This document shows positions 18,616 through 26,826 of a stretch of DNA of 64,000 nt, piece after piece. Position numbers and translations under genes: made by a program. The notes under the pieces were generated by a model. The model had not been told where the DNA came from, did no database searches, and saw only the letters and a list, made by a program, of their open reading frames with translations. Origin of the DNA: Miltoncostaea sp963823515 (lineage in GTDB: Bacteria; Actinomycetota; Thermoleophilia; Miltoncostaeales; Miltoncostaeaceae); contig CAWGMB010000011.1 in assembly GCA_963823515.1 (NCBI GenBank), forward strand, positions 68,564-132,563. The letters run 5' to 3'. Each line of letters opens with the position of its first letter. Positions within the stretch are counted from its first letter, which is position 1.

Positions 18616-19239
18616 TCAGGCGGGGCGGGGCGCGAGCGCCTCGGTCAACACCCGGGCGGCTTCGACGGCCTGGAGGGCGACCCCGTCGGCGGCCACCGAG
18701 TTCCGCACCCCTGCGACCAGGAAGAGCCCGTGCCAGAGCCAGGTGAGGACCTCCGGATCGACGTCGTCGCGGATGGTGCCCGCCCGCTGGCCCGCCTCGA
18801 GCACCGCCCGCAACGGGGCCCGGATGGTCTGGAAGAGCGCGCGGATGGCGTCGGCGACCTCCGGGTCCCCCGACATGCTGAGCGCGAGGAGGATCAGGCG
18901 GATCGTCACCGCCATCTCGCCGTCGTCGAGGCGCGCTCGCAGCGCATCCGCGAGCCCCCCGACCGGATCGGCCCCGGGAGGCGGCGTCATCGCCCGTCCC
19001 CCCTGCAGACGGCCCTCGACCTCCTCGTTCAGCACGGCGAGCAGCAGGGCGCGCTTCGAGTCGAAGTGGCGGTAGAGGATGGCCTCCGAGCAGCCGGCCG
19101 CCCGTGCGATCGTCGCCGTGCCCGCCCCCTGGTAGCCGCTCTCGGCGAAGACCGCGCGCGCCGCCGCGAGGATCGCGGCGCGCCGGTCCGCCGCGCTCAT
19201 GCGCGTCCGGCGGATGGTCGTGTCGTGGGCAGGGACCAC
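18616..19239 (-). CDS. TetR family transcriptional regulator
   Basis: A 207-residue repressor: N-terminal helix-turn-helix about 15-65 (DRRAAILAAARAVFAESGYQ, then AGCSEAILYRHFDSKRALL) and a ligand-binding helical C-terminal domain. It is divergent from an ABC exporter whose promoter overlaps a palindrome, so it most likely represses the exporter and is relieved by a transported compound. I use GTG 19239 because the RTRMS segment is often part of relatives; ATG 19200 is an alternative start. Confidence 0.88.
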   Translation of the reverse strand: MVPAHDTTIRRTRMSAADRRAAILAAARAVFAESGYQGAGTATIARAAGCSEAILYRHFDSKRALLLAVLNEEVEGRLQGGRAMTPPPGADPVGGLADALRARLDDGEMAVTIRLILLALSMSGDPEVADAIRALFQTIRAPLRAVLEAGQRAGTIRDDVDPEVLTWLWHGLFLVAGVRNSVAADGVALQAVEAARVLTEALAPRPA

Positions 19240-19240
19240 G

Positions 19241-19269
19241 TTGACATGTTAGCAGGCACTCACTATCGT
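19241..19269 (+). promoter_or_regulatory. Sigma-70-type promoter for ABC exporter
   Basis: A perfect TTGACA -35 at 19241-19246, a 17-bp spacer and TATCGT at 19264-19269. The predicted start site falls inside the palindrome at 19268-19297, so repressor binding there would block transcription. Confidence 0.7.
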
Positions 19270-19297
19270 AAGCGCCGCTAAGTTAGTAGACGCTTAC
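19268..19297. promoter_or_regulatory. TetR-type operator palindrome
   Basis: An imperfect 30-bp inverted repeat with outer arms GTAAGCG and CGCTTAC and an inner CTAA-G-TTAG core. It overlaps the -10 and start region of the exporter promoter and lies 29 bp from the TetR start. Size and placement match TetR-family operators. Confidence 0.7.
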
Positions 19298-19315
19298 ATC
19301 GGATGGGAGGGTTCC

Positions 19316-20032
19316 GTGGACGCCGTGGTGGTGCGTGACCTGGAGGTCGTCCGCGGCGGGACACCGGTAATCGAGGACCTCTCGCTCACGGTCCCCGCCG
19401 GCAGGATCACCGGGCTGCTGGGCCCGAGCGGATGCGGCAAGAGCACCCTGATGCGGTCGATCGTCGGCGTGCAGCGGGTCGCGGGCGGGGAGGTGACGGT
19501 GCTCGGCCTCCCGGCCGGATCGGCGGCGCTGCGGCCGCGCGTGGGATACGTCACCCAGGCCCCGTCGGTGTACGGCGACCTGACCGTCCGGGAGAACCTG
19601 GAGCACTTCGCCCGTGTGCTCGGGGTGCCACGGACCGAGGCGGGGCGGGTCCTCGAGGTGGTCGCGCTCGACGAGCGGGGCGACCAGCTGGTGGGGCGGA
19701 TGTCGGGCGGCCAACAGGCCCGGGTGTCGCTGGCCGTCGCCCTGCTCGGCGACCCGCCGCTGCTGGTGCTCGACGAGCCCACCGTCGGTCTCGACCCGGT
19801 GCTGCGCCGCGACCTCTGGGGCACCTTCCGCGCGCTGGTCGAGGCCGGATCGACGATCCTCGTATCGAGCCACGTGATGGACGAGGCGGCCGAGTGCGAT
19901 CTGCTGCTGCTCATGCGCGAGGGCGCGCTGATCGCCGCCCAGTCACCGGACGATCTACGGCGCGCGACCGGCACCGACGACCTCGGGGAGGCGTTCCTGC
20001 GCCTCATCGAGCGCGAGGAGGTCGCCCGATGA
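19316..20032 (+). CDS. ABC transporter ATP-binding protein
   Basis: A 238-residue ATPase that should energise the adjacent ABC-2 permease. Walker A is GPSGCGKST, the Q-loop region reads YVTQAPSVYGDLTV, the signature MSGGQQARVSL and Walker B LLVLDEPTVGLDP, followed by a D-loop and the H-loop in VSSHVMDEA. GTG 19316 has GGGAGG 5 bases upstream. It overlaps the permease start (ATGA) and is divergent from TetR. Drug or lipid export is the usual role for this arrangement; the substrate is not deducible. Confidence 0.93.
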   Translation: MDAVVVRDLEVVRGGTPVIEDLSLTVPAGRITGLLGPSGCGKSTLMRSIVGVQRVAGGEVTVLGLPAGSAALRPRVGYVTQAPSVYGDLTVRENLEHFARVLGVPRTEAGRVLEVVALDERGDQLVGRMSGGQQARVSLAVALLGDPPLLVLDEPTVGLDPVLRRDLWGTFRALVEAGSTILVSSHVMDEAAECDLLLLMREGALIAAQSPDDLRRATGTDDLGEAFLRLIEREEVAR

Positions 20033-20766
20033 ACGCGCGCGCGACGCTCGCCATCGCCGAGCGGGTGCTGCGCCAGCTGCGGCGCGACCCGCGCACGGTG
20101 GCCCTGCTCGTCGTCGTGCCGTGCGTGTTGATGGTGCTGATGCGCTACGTGTTCGACGACCAGCCGCAGACCTTCCAGCGCATCGGGGCTCCCATGCTGG
20201 GGCTGCTGTCCTTCACCACGATGTTCGTGGTCACGTCCATATCGATGCTGCGCGAGCGCACCACCGGCACGCTGGAGCGGCTGATGAGCATGCCCATGGC
20301 CAAGCTCGACCTGCTCGCCGGTTACGGACTCGCCTTCGCCGTCGTCGCGCTGATCCAGACGGCGGCGGTCGCGGCGCTGTCCCTCGGGCCGCTCGGGCTC
20401 GACACCGCGCGAGGGGCGTTCGTGCTGATCAGCCTCGCGCTCGCCAACGGACTGCTCGGCACGGCGCTCGGGCTCTTCGTCAGCGCGTTCGCCACGAGCG
20501 AGTTCCAGGCGGTCCAGTTCATGCCGGCGTTCGTGCTGCCCCAGTTCCTGCTCTGCGGCCTGTTCGTGGCGCGCGATCAGATGGCCGGATGGCTCGAGGC
20601 GATCTCGAACGTCCTGCCGCTCACCTACGCCTACGACGCCCTCGAGCGGGCGTCTCGCCCCGGCGAGCTCGGCACCCGCTTCTGGGTCGACGTCGTCGTG
20701 ATCGTCGCGCTCACGCTGGGGGCCCTCGGGGCCGGAGCGGCGACGCTGAGACGCCGCTCCGACTGA
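20029..20766 (+). CDS. ABC-2 type transporter permease
   Basis: A 245-residue integral membrane protein with about six hydrophobic segments, starting with TVALLVVVPCVLMVLMRYVF, and the ABC-2 signature region near the C-terminus (FMPAFVLPQFLLCGLF, WLEAISNVLPLTYAYDAL). The MLRERTTGTLERLMSMPM loop between helices is the cytoplasmic coupling element typical of the family. Coupled by a 4-bp overlap with the ATPase. Confidence 0.92.
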   Translation: MNARATLAIAERVLRQLRRDPRTVALLVVVPCVLMVLMRYVFDDQPQTFQRIGAPMLGLLSFTTMFVVTSISMLRERTTGTLERLMSMPMAKLDLLAGYGLAFAVVALIQTAAVAALSLGPLGLDTARGAFVLISLALANGLLGTALGLFVSAFATSEFQAVQFMPAFVLPQFLLCGLFVARDQMAGWLEAISNVLPLTYAYDALERASRPGELGTRFWVDVVVIVALTLGALGAGAATLRRRSD

Positions 20767-20769
20767 GCC

Positions 20770-21972
20770 TCAGGCGGCGCTCAGCACCGGCCGCCCGCCG
20801 CTGACGCCGATGCGGACGTCGCTGCGGCGGCGGTCGAACCGGAGGGTCTGGCCGCCCACCACCACCTCGACGCCGGCGCCGACGACGCCGGCCCGCAGGA
20901 TGTCGTCGCTCTGGCGCAGATCCTCGATCACCACGCGCATCCTGTCGCCGCTGCGCACCGAGAGCTCGCTCACCCGCACCCTGCCGCCGACCCGCGCCTC
21001 GCCGCCGGACAGCGCGGCGCCCGAGCCGGTGGCGATGAGATCGCCGCCGACGGCGATGTCGCAGTCGGTCGCCCCCGAGCCCATCAGGCGCAGTGAGCCC
21101 GCGGTCTCGATCGAGCAGGCGTGGGCCGCCCGCAGGCGGACGCCGACATCGCCCATCGGCCGGCGGGAGGGGACGGCGGCGGCGAGGAAGCCGGCGCTCG
21201 CCGTCAGCGCGCCGAGCGGATCGCGAAGTCGGTCGGGCGCGGCCACGGCGCGGTGCGCCGCCTCCACCTCGGCCGAGAGGCCGGCGCACAGGCCCGGCCA
21301 GTCCCGCCCCGAGGAGATGATGATGGCGCGGGCGTGCACGAGCCGCGACTCGAGGGTCTCGAAGCGCTCCGCGCAGAGCACCCGGATGACGCGCGCGGGC
21401 GTCACGAGCCCGTCATCCGGCGCGGCCCGCAGCAGCTGGGAGGCGAGATCCAGCAACCGATCGATCTCGTCCGCCACGCCGCGCAGCGGCTCGTGGAGCC
21501 GACCGCGTAGCGCGGCGTGCGCGCCGCCGACCAGGGCCGCGCCCGCGGCCCGGCCCTCGATGTGGAGCTCGCCCCCGGCGCGGATCTCGGCGCGGTCGAT
21601 GTTGCCGTCAACCCGGATCGGCCCGGTGGCGCTCAGCTCGCGCCCCGGCGCAACGTGGCCGCCGATGCTCAGCGAACCGCACACCGCCCGGTCTCCGACC
21701 GCGCGGTCCACGTTCCCCTCGAGAGCATGGCGGCGACCAACGGTGACACCCTCCACGGAGAGCGCCGGCACGCCGTCACGGCTCGCGCGAACCTCGACCC
21801 GGCCACCCGGACGCAGGAGAGCCACGGCCCCTTCTCCGGCCAGGTCGGCCGCGTCACACGTGCCGCTACCGAGCAGGGTACCCGCCTCGACTCCCGCCGG
21901 CGGCCCGCCGGTGACGACCTCGGTCCACTTCACACGGGGCCCCCGGGAATCGATGACGGTGGCTGCGCTCAT
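20770..21972 (-). CDS. FapA/DUF342 family protein
   Basis: A 400-residue protein matching the DUF342 pattern: repeated short beta-strand turns such as SLSIGGHV, IRVDGNIDRAEIRAGGEL and a second set with CDIAVGGDLIATGSG, separated by a helical insert, as expected of a right-handed beta-helix with a coiled insertion. DUF342 proteins are linked to flagellar assembly or polar regulation in some bacteria (FapA), which would fit the chemotaxis cluster 15 kb away, but direct evidence is lacking. ATG 21972 has GAGAGGG upstream. Confidence 0.75.
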   Translation of the reverse strand: MSAATVIDSRGPRVKWTEVVTGGPPAGVEAGTLLGSGTCDAADLAGEGAVALLRPGGRVEVRASRDGVPALSVEGVTVGRRHALEGNVDRAVGDRAVCGSLSIGGHVAPGRELSATGPIRVDGNIDRAEIRAGGELHIEGRAAGAALVGGAHAALRGRLHEPLRGVADEIDRLLDLASQLLRAAPDDGLVTPARVIRVLCAERFETLESRLVHARAIIISSGRDWPGLCAGLSAEVEAAHRAVAAPDRLRDPLGALTASAGFLAAAVPSRRPMGDVGVRLRAAHACSIETAGSLRLMGSGATDCDIAVGGDLIATGSGAALSGGEARVGGRVRVSELSVRSGDRMRVVIEDLRQSDDILRAGVVGAGVEVVVGGQTLRFDRRRSDVRIGVSGGRPVLSAA

Positions 21973-22025
21973 GCCCTCTCATCGGTGCGACGAGGTGTCG
22001 GTCGGCAGCCCATAGAGATATCTCG

Positions 22026-22059
22026 CGTGCGAGGGGGGGGCAGGTCCCCCCCTCGCACG
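22026..22059. promoter_or_regulatory. Strong hairpin in divergent intergenic region
   Basis: A 14-bp perfect inverted repeat (C-GTGCGAGGGGGGG, six-base loop, CCCCCCCTCGCAC-G) between the divergent DUF342 and NHL genes. It is not followed by a T tract in either direction, so it is not a standard intrinsic terminator. It could sit in the NHL 5' leader, or act as an operator. Confidence 0.55.
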
Positions 22060-22123
22060 TACAGGCCGAGACTGGTCCCCCAGGGCTGGTCCGATTCGTC
22101 GGCAGACCCGGACTATTGCAGCC

Positions 22124-23800
22124 GTGACACCAGGGTCCTCCATCCGCGCACGCCTTTCACCCACGCACCTGGCGGCGGGCACCGTCGCCCTCTGCGCGCT
22201 GCTCGCGGCGGCGGACGGGGCCACGGCCGAGGCGGCGCCGCTCGCCCCCGGGACCATCATCACGGTCGCCGGGGGCGGGACGGGCGGAGACGGCATCCCC
22301 GCGACGCAGTCGAAGCTGCGCAAGCCCCGGCGCACCGCCCTCCTGCCGGGCGGCGGGTTCCTGGTCGTCGAGTTCGGCGGCGAGGCGACCTACGGCGACG
22401 GCCGCGTCCGGAAGGTCGCGCCCGACGGCACGATCACGACCGTCGCGGGCAACGGCGTGGAGGGCTTCTCGGGCGACGGCGGCCCCGCCGTCGCGGCGCA
22501 GATGAACGGGCCGACGGACGTGATCCTCAGCGGCGACGGCTCCTTCCTGATCGCCGACGAGTTCAACCACCGCATCCGGCGGGTGGCCGACGGAATCATC
22601 TCGACGGTGGCCGGAGCCCCCGAGGAGGGGTGCGGTGCCCAGAGCGGGCCGGCGATCGACGCGCACCTCACCTGGCCGCGAAGCATCGCGATGGAGGAGG
22701 GGGGCGAGAGCTACCTGCTGGTCGACGAGAACTGCGCTCTGGTGCACCGCGTGAGCGCCGGCGACGACGAGGAGATCGGCACAGCCGACGACGCGATCGC
22801 CACCGTCGCAGGACGCGGGGACCAGGGCTTCTCGGGCGACGGCGGGCGCGCCACCTCGGCGCGGCTCCACGCTCCCCGGGGCGTCGCGGCGCTCCCGGGC
22901 GGCGCCTTCCTGATCGCCGACTCCCTCAACGGGCGGGTGCGGCGCGTCGGCACGAACGGCGTGATCACCACGGTCGCCGGTACCGGAGCCAATGCGTTCG
23001 GGGCCGACGGAGGCTACGCCGTCGACACGCCCCTCTCGATCCCGCGCGACGTCGAGGCCGCGCCCGGCGGCGGCTTCCTGATCGCCGAGAGCGGCAGCAA
23101 CCGGATCCGGCGGGTGGCGGCGAACGGCGTCATCACCACCATCGCCGGTACCGGATACGCCTCGTCGGCCGGAGACGGGGGACCGGCGACCGCGGCCGGC
23201 ATCGACGAGCCCCACGGGGTCAGCGTTTCGCCGCAGGGCGACGTCTACATCTCCGGGCCGGGCCTCAACGACACCTCGCCGGGCGAGTACCGGGTGCGGC
23301 GCGTCGAGGGGCCCCTGCCTGCGCCGCCGCCCCTGCCGCCGTCCGATCCGCCGCCGCCGACGCCCGAGCCCCTTCCGCCGGTCGCGCCTCCCACCGTCGA
23401 GGCGCCGCCGCCGCCCATGCCCATGCCCATGCCCGCACCGGTGATGGCGACGGCGACCCCCACGAAGGTCATGCCGCCTTTGCGGGTCAGGGTCGTGGTG
23501 CGGGCTCGGCGCGTGCGAGCCGGCGGCGCACGACTGACGCTGAGGCTGATCGCCAACCAGCCCCTGCTCGGCCGGTGGATCACGGTGCAGGACGCGCGGC
23601 GCGCCCGCATCGGCCGCCGCTTCGTCTACCGCTATCGGCCGCTCACCGTCGCGACTCCGTGGGGGCGCCGCGCCCAGGTGCGCGTGCGGCTGCGCGGAGC
23701 CGGACGACACCGCGTCCGGATCACCTGGACCGACGCCGGGCGGCGGCATTCCTCTTCCCCCATCGTCCTGACCACCCCGACCATGAAGGGGTCACATTGA
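22124..23800 (+). CDS. Secreted NHL-repeat beta-propeller protein
   Basis: A 558-residue exported protein. The N-terminus has a signal peptide (HLAAGTVALCALLAAADGATA, residues about 15-35). Residues about 40-400 contain six NHL-type repeats with recurring FSGDGG, GGFLIADS, NRIRRV and GVITTVAGTG segments, forecasting a six-bladed propeller. A proline-rich linker with a Met-Pro run (MPMPMPAP) leads to a C-terminal basic beta domain. Such NHL proteins are abundant in Thermoleophilia; ligand unknown. Its stop overlaps a TTG start of the ATP-grasp gene, linking it to the downstream cluster. Confidence 0.85.
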   Translation: MTPGSSIRARLSPTHLAAGTVALCALLAAADGATAEAAPLAPGTIITVAGGGTGGDGIPATQSKLRKPRRTALLPGGGFLVVEFGGEATYGDGRVRKVAPDGTITTVAGNGVEGFSGDGGPAVAAQMNGPTDVILSGDGSFLIADEFNHRIRRVADGIISTVAGAPEEGCGAQSGPAIDAHLTWPRSIAMEEGGESYLLVDENCALVHRVSAGDDEEIGTADDAIATVAGRGDQGFSGDGGRATSARLHAPRGVAALPGGAFLIADSLNGRVRRVGTNGVITTVAGTGANAFGADGGYAVDTPLSIPRDVEAAPGGGFLIAESGSNRIRRVAANGVITTIAGTGYASSAGDGGPATAAGIDEPHGVSVSPQGDVYISGPGLNDTSPGEYRVRRVEGPLPAPPPLPPSDPPPPTPEPLPPVAPPTVEAPPPPMPMPMPAPVMATATPTKVMPPLRVRVVVRARRVRAGGARLTLRLIANQPLLGRWITVQDARRARIGRRFVYRYRPLTVATPWGRRAQVRVRLRGAGRHRVRITWTDAGRRHSSSPIVLTTPTMKGSH

Positions 23801-25017
23801 CCCGAACTACCGTCCTCGTCCTCTGGACGGGCTACCCATCAGGCGCGCGCGCCGTCCGGGCCCTCCGCAGGGCGGGCTTCCGCACGATCGGCGCCTTTCC
23901 GGAGGGTCGCGGCGGCGGGCGCTCGCCCGCATGCCCATCCCCGCTGCGCTACCCGTCGCCCACGCAGCACCCCGACCGCTTCCTCGTGACGGTGGCCGAC
24001 GTCTGTCGCCGGAAGGGCGTGGACGTCGTAGTGCCGATCGACGAAGACATCGTGCGCCTGCTGGCCGAGCGTGGGGCGGAGCTTGGGCCTGTCGCCGTCG
24101 TCGGCCCGCGCGCGCACCAATACGAGGCGCTCTGCGACAAGCTCGCGCTCGCCGAGACGGCGCGGTCCATCGGGTTGGACACGCCCGAGACGGTGCTCGT
24201 AGACGCGTCGGGGCGCAGCGGGCCGTGGCCCTCCCTGCCGTCGATCGTCAAGCCGCAGACCTCCCGCTCCGACGTGGCCAAGCCGATGGCCGTGGCGACG
24301 GCGCGCGAGCGGGACGAGTACATCGCGGCCTTGGTGGCCGACGGCCACTCCGCCGTCGTCCAGGAGCGCATCTCCGGCCCCCGCTGGGTGGTCCAGAGCG
24401 TGCGTGGCCCGGGCATCTTCGAGCATGTCGCTCTGCGCGTCCGGCAGGAGTGGCCGCGGGGAGCGGGCCTGGCGTCCCTGAAGACCCCGGGCCACCCCCC
24501 CGCCCGCCTCGTGGAGTCGGCGCGCGCCCTGCTGGACGCCGTCGACTACGTCGGGCCGAGCGGCGTGAGCTTCATCGAGCGAGGCGGGCGCTTCTACGTG
24601 CACGACGCCAACCTGCGCCTGGGCGCGACCAGCGGCGCCTCGCAGCACGCCGGCTTCGACTTCCAGCGACGGGCAGTCGAGGTGACACTCGGCATCGACG
24701 GCGTCCCCTTCGACGGCGTCGCGCAGCCCGGGTCGTACATGCGGCTCGACCTCGAGGTGCAGGCTCTGCTCGCGGCGTCCGGCGCCCGCGGGTCGGTTCT
24801 GCGCGGCATCGCCGCGGTCGCGCTCGAGCGCCACGGCAGGCTCGACCCCTCGCCCATCGACCCGTTCTGGGTCGCATCCCTGTTCGCGCGCCCGGCCGGC
24901 CGGCTCATGAACCACCTGGGCCGGGGCGGGGGCGGGGGTGAGCCCGACGCGGGCGCACCGAGATTCGACGGGGGCGTGGTCGATGCGCGCACACCGCCCG
25001 TCAGCCCGTGTCCATGA
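23797..25017 (+). CDS. ATP-grasp ligase, carbamoyl-phosphate-synthase-like
   Basis: A 406-residue ATP-grasp enzyme that should join a carboxylate to an amine or thiol via an acylphosphate. The N-terminal pre-ATP domain (VLVLWTGYPSGARAVRALR, VVVPIDEDIVRLLAERG) precedes the ATP-grasp core with EALCDKLALAETARSIGLDTP, PSIVKPQTSRSD, VQERISGPRWVVQ and the metal-binding region VSFIERGGRFYVHDANLRLG. TTG 23797 overlaps the NHL stop (TTGA); no nearer start fits better. The substrate is unknown, and no recognised biosynthetic class fits. Confidence 0.75.
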   Translation: MTRTTVLVLWTGYPSGARAVRALRRAGFRTIGAFPEGRGGGRSPACPSPLRYPSPTQHPDRFLVTVADVCRRKGVDVVVPIDEDIVRLLAERGAELGPVAVVGPRAHQYEALCDKLALAETARSIGLDTPETVLVDASGRSGPWPSLPSIVKPQTSRSDVAKPMAVATARERDEYIAALVADGHSAVVQERISGPRWVVQSVRGPGIFEHVALRVRQEWPRGAGLASLKTPGHPPARLVESARALLDAVDYVGPSGVSFIERGGRFYVHDANLRLGATSGASQHAGFDFQRRAVEVTLGIDGVPFDGVAQPGSYMRLDLEVQALLAASGARGSVLRGIAAVALERHGRLDPSPIDPFWVASLFARPAGRLMNHLGRGGGGGEPDAGAPRFDGGVVDARTPPVSPCP

Positions 25018-25051
25018 GATCCGTCAGAGCACCACGAGAGAGGAAGATCCG

Positions 25052-25738
25052 ATGAATCAGATCGCACCAGCCGGGATCCGGGAGGACCTGCGCGCGCTCG
25101 TCGACGAGGTCAGTTGCTCCGCCCTCGTCGATTCGGTGGCACAGCGCTACAACCACCCGGCGCACGTCCTCGACCTCGTCAGCCCGAACCCGGGCGCGGT
25201 GCTCTTCGGGCGCGCCGCGACCATCCGGTTCATGCCGACCCGCAGAGATCTCCAGCACCCCGTGGAGAACGACTTCGCTTCGCTCTTCTATCGCGCGATC
25301 GGGGAGTGGGGCGGCGAGGGCACGGTGCTCGTGATGTCGCACGGCGGTCACCCCGACGCGGCCCTCGGCGGAGGGCGCAAGCTGTCGCGCCTGCGCCACA
25401 ACGGGCTGGCAGGCGTCGTCGCCGACGGGCGCCTGCGCGACTTCGACGACCTGTCGCAGTATGGCTTCGTCACCTACTGCCGGGGCGAGACCGTGCGCCA
25501 GGGCGGCAACGTCGTGATGCCGGTGGCCGCCGGCGTTCCGGTCGAGGTCTCCGGGGTGAGCGTGGTCCCGGGCGACTACGTGTACGCAAGCCAGGCGGGC
25601 GCCGTCGTGATCCCCGCGCCGGACGTCCTCGAGATCATGGAGGACGCGGCCTCGCGCGAGCAGCGCGACCTCGCCTCGATGGCCGGGATGGTGAACGAGG
25701 ACCCTGCGACCGTCATCGCCAACGGTGAGAGCCGGTGA
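25052..25738 (+). CDS. RraA-like family protein
   Basis: A 228-residue protein of the RraA/demethylmenaquinone methyltransferase-like fold. The diagnostic loop VVADGRLRDFDDL and GETVRQGGNVVMPVAAG are visible. Family members include class II aldolases (4-hydroxy-4-methyl-2-oxoglutarate aldolase) and RNase E inhibitors; beside a hydroxyacid dehydrogenase-like gene, an aldolase or decarboxylase role is the more plausible. ATG 25052 has AGAGAGGA upstream, 34 bp after the ATP-grasp stop. It overlaps the next gene by 4 bp. Confidence 0.82.
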   Translation: MNQIAPAGIREDLRALVDEVSCSALVDSVAQRYNHPAHVLDLVSPNPGAVLFGRAATIRFMPTRRDLQHPVENDFASLFYRAIGEWGGEGTVLVMSHGGHPDAALGGGRKLSRLRHNGLAGVVADGRLRDFDDLSQYGFVTYCRGETVRQGGNVVMPVAAGVPVEVSGVSVVPGDYVYASQAGAVVIPAPDVLEIMEDAASREQRDLASMAGMVNEDPATVIANGESR

Positions 25739-26826
25739 GCGGACCGCACCGTGTGACGCTGCTGCCGGGCGACGGCATCGGCCCCGAGGTCACCCTCGCG
25801 ACGCGACGAGTGGTCGAGGCGACCGGCGTGGGGATCGACTGGGATGTCCACGAGGTCGGCGTCCCGGCCCTTGAGGCCTTCGGGACCCCCCTCCCGGACA
25901 GCGTCCCCCAGGCGGTCGTGGCCAACAGGGTCGCCCTCAAGGGCCCGGTCTCCGCGCCCAAGGTGAAGGGCTTCGGGAGCGTCAACATCGCCATGAGGAA
26001 GGCGAGCGGCATGTTCGCCAACGTGCGGCCGTGCCGCACATACCCCGGCGTCAACTCGCGCTACGAGGACGTTGACGTGGTGGTCATCCGCGACGTCACC
26101 GAGGACGTCTACGCGGGCATCGAGGCGGCCGCCGGCTCGCCCGAGGCCCTGGCGATCATCGCGGCCGTCGAGAAGGCCATCGGCAAGGCGGTCCCCGAGG
26201 GGTCGGGCATCGCGATCAAGGCGATCTCCGAGATGGCCAGCCGCCGCATTGTCGAGTATGCGTTCGACTACGCGCGCACGCTGGGCCGGTCGAAGGTCAC
26301 CGCGGTGCACAAGGCGCCGGTCATGAAGACCACCGACGGCCTGTTCCTGGAGGTCGCCCGCGAGGTGGCCGCCCGCAACCCGGACATCGAGTTCGACGAC
26401 AGAGCGGTGGACATCGTCTGCACCCAGCTGGTTCAGCGCCCCGAGCGCTTCGACGTGCTGGTGATGCCGATGCAGTACGGGGACATCGTCAGCGACCTCT
26501 GCGCCGGCCTCGTGGGCGGGCCGGGGATGATCCCGGGCGCCAACATCGGCACCGCGGCGGTGTTGTTCGAGCCCGGGCACGGAAGCGCGCCCGTGCTCGC
26601 GGGGCGCGATCGCGCCAACCCGATGGCGACCATGCTGTCGGGGGCGATGATGCTGCGTCACCTCGGCGAAGTCGAGGCGGCCGGGCGACTGGAGGCGGCG
26701 ATCTCCGAGACGCTCGCCGACGGCCGCTTCGTGACGTACGACCAACGTCGCGAGAGCGACGCCCGGGGCGCCGCGAGCACGACCGCCGTCACCGACGCGG
26801 TCGTCGCGCGGATCGTCGCCGGGTGA
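25735..26826 (+). CDS. Isocitrate/isopropylmalate dehydrogenase family
   Basis: A 363-residue NAD(P)-dependent beta-decarboxylating dehydrogenase. The start VTLLPGDGIGPEV, the region NVRPCRTYPG, VHKAPVMKTTDGLF, YGDIVSDLCAGLVGG and the HGSAP nucleotide loop are family marks. The substrate loop reads IRDVTEDVYAG rather than the usual RENTEGEYSG of NAD isocitrate dehydrogenases, so the substrate may differ. GTG overlaps the RraA stop and the stop overlaps the next GTG, each by 4 bp. It looks like a pathway-specific paralog rather than the TCA enzyme. Confidence 0.85.
   Translation: MSGPHRVTLLPGDGIGPEVTLATRRVVEATGVGIDWDVHEVGVPALEAFGTPLPDSVPQAVVANRVALKGPVSAPKVKGFGSVNIAMRKASGMFANVRPCRTYPGVNSRYEDVDVVVIRDVTEDVYAGIEAAAGSPEALAIIAAVEKAIGKAVPEGSGIAIKAISEMASRRIVEYAFDYARTLGRSKVTAVHKAPVMKTTDGLFLEVAREVAARNPDIEFDDRAVDIVCTQLVQRPERFDVLVMPMQYGDIVSDLCAGLVGGPGMIPGANIGTAAVLFEPGHGSAPVLAGRDRANPMATMLSGAMMLRHLGEVEAAGRLEAAISETLADGRFVTYDQRRESDARGAASTTAVTDAVVARIVAG

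Noticed and set aside
23401..23460. Pro/Met-Pro repeats considered as a tandem-repeat or CRISPR-like element
   Set aside because: In-frame codon repetition in a linker of the NHL protein; no spacers.
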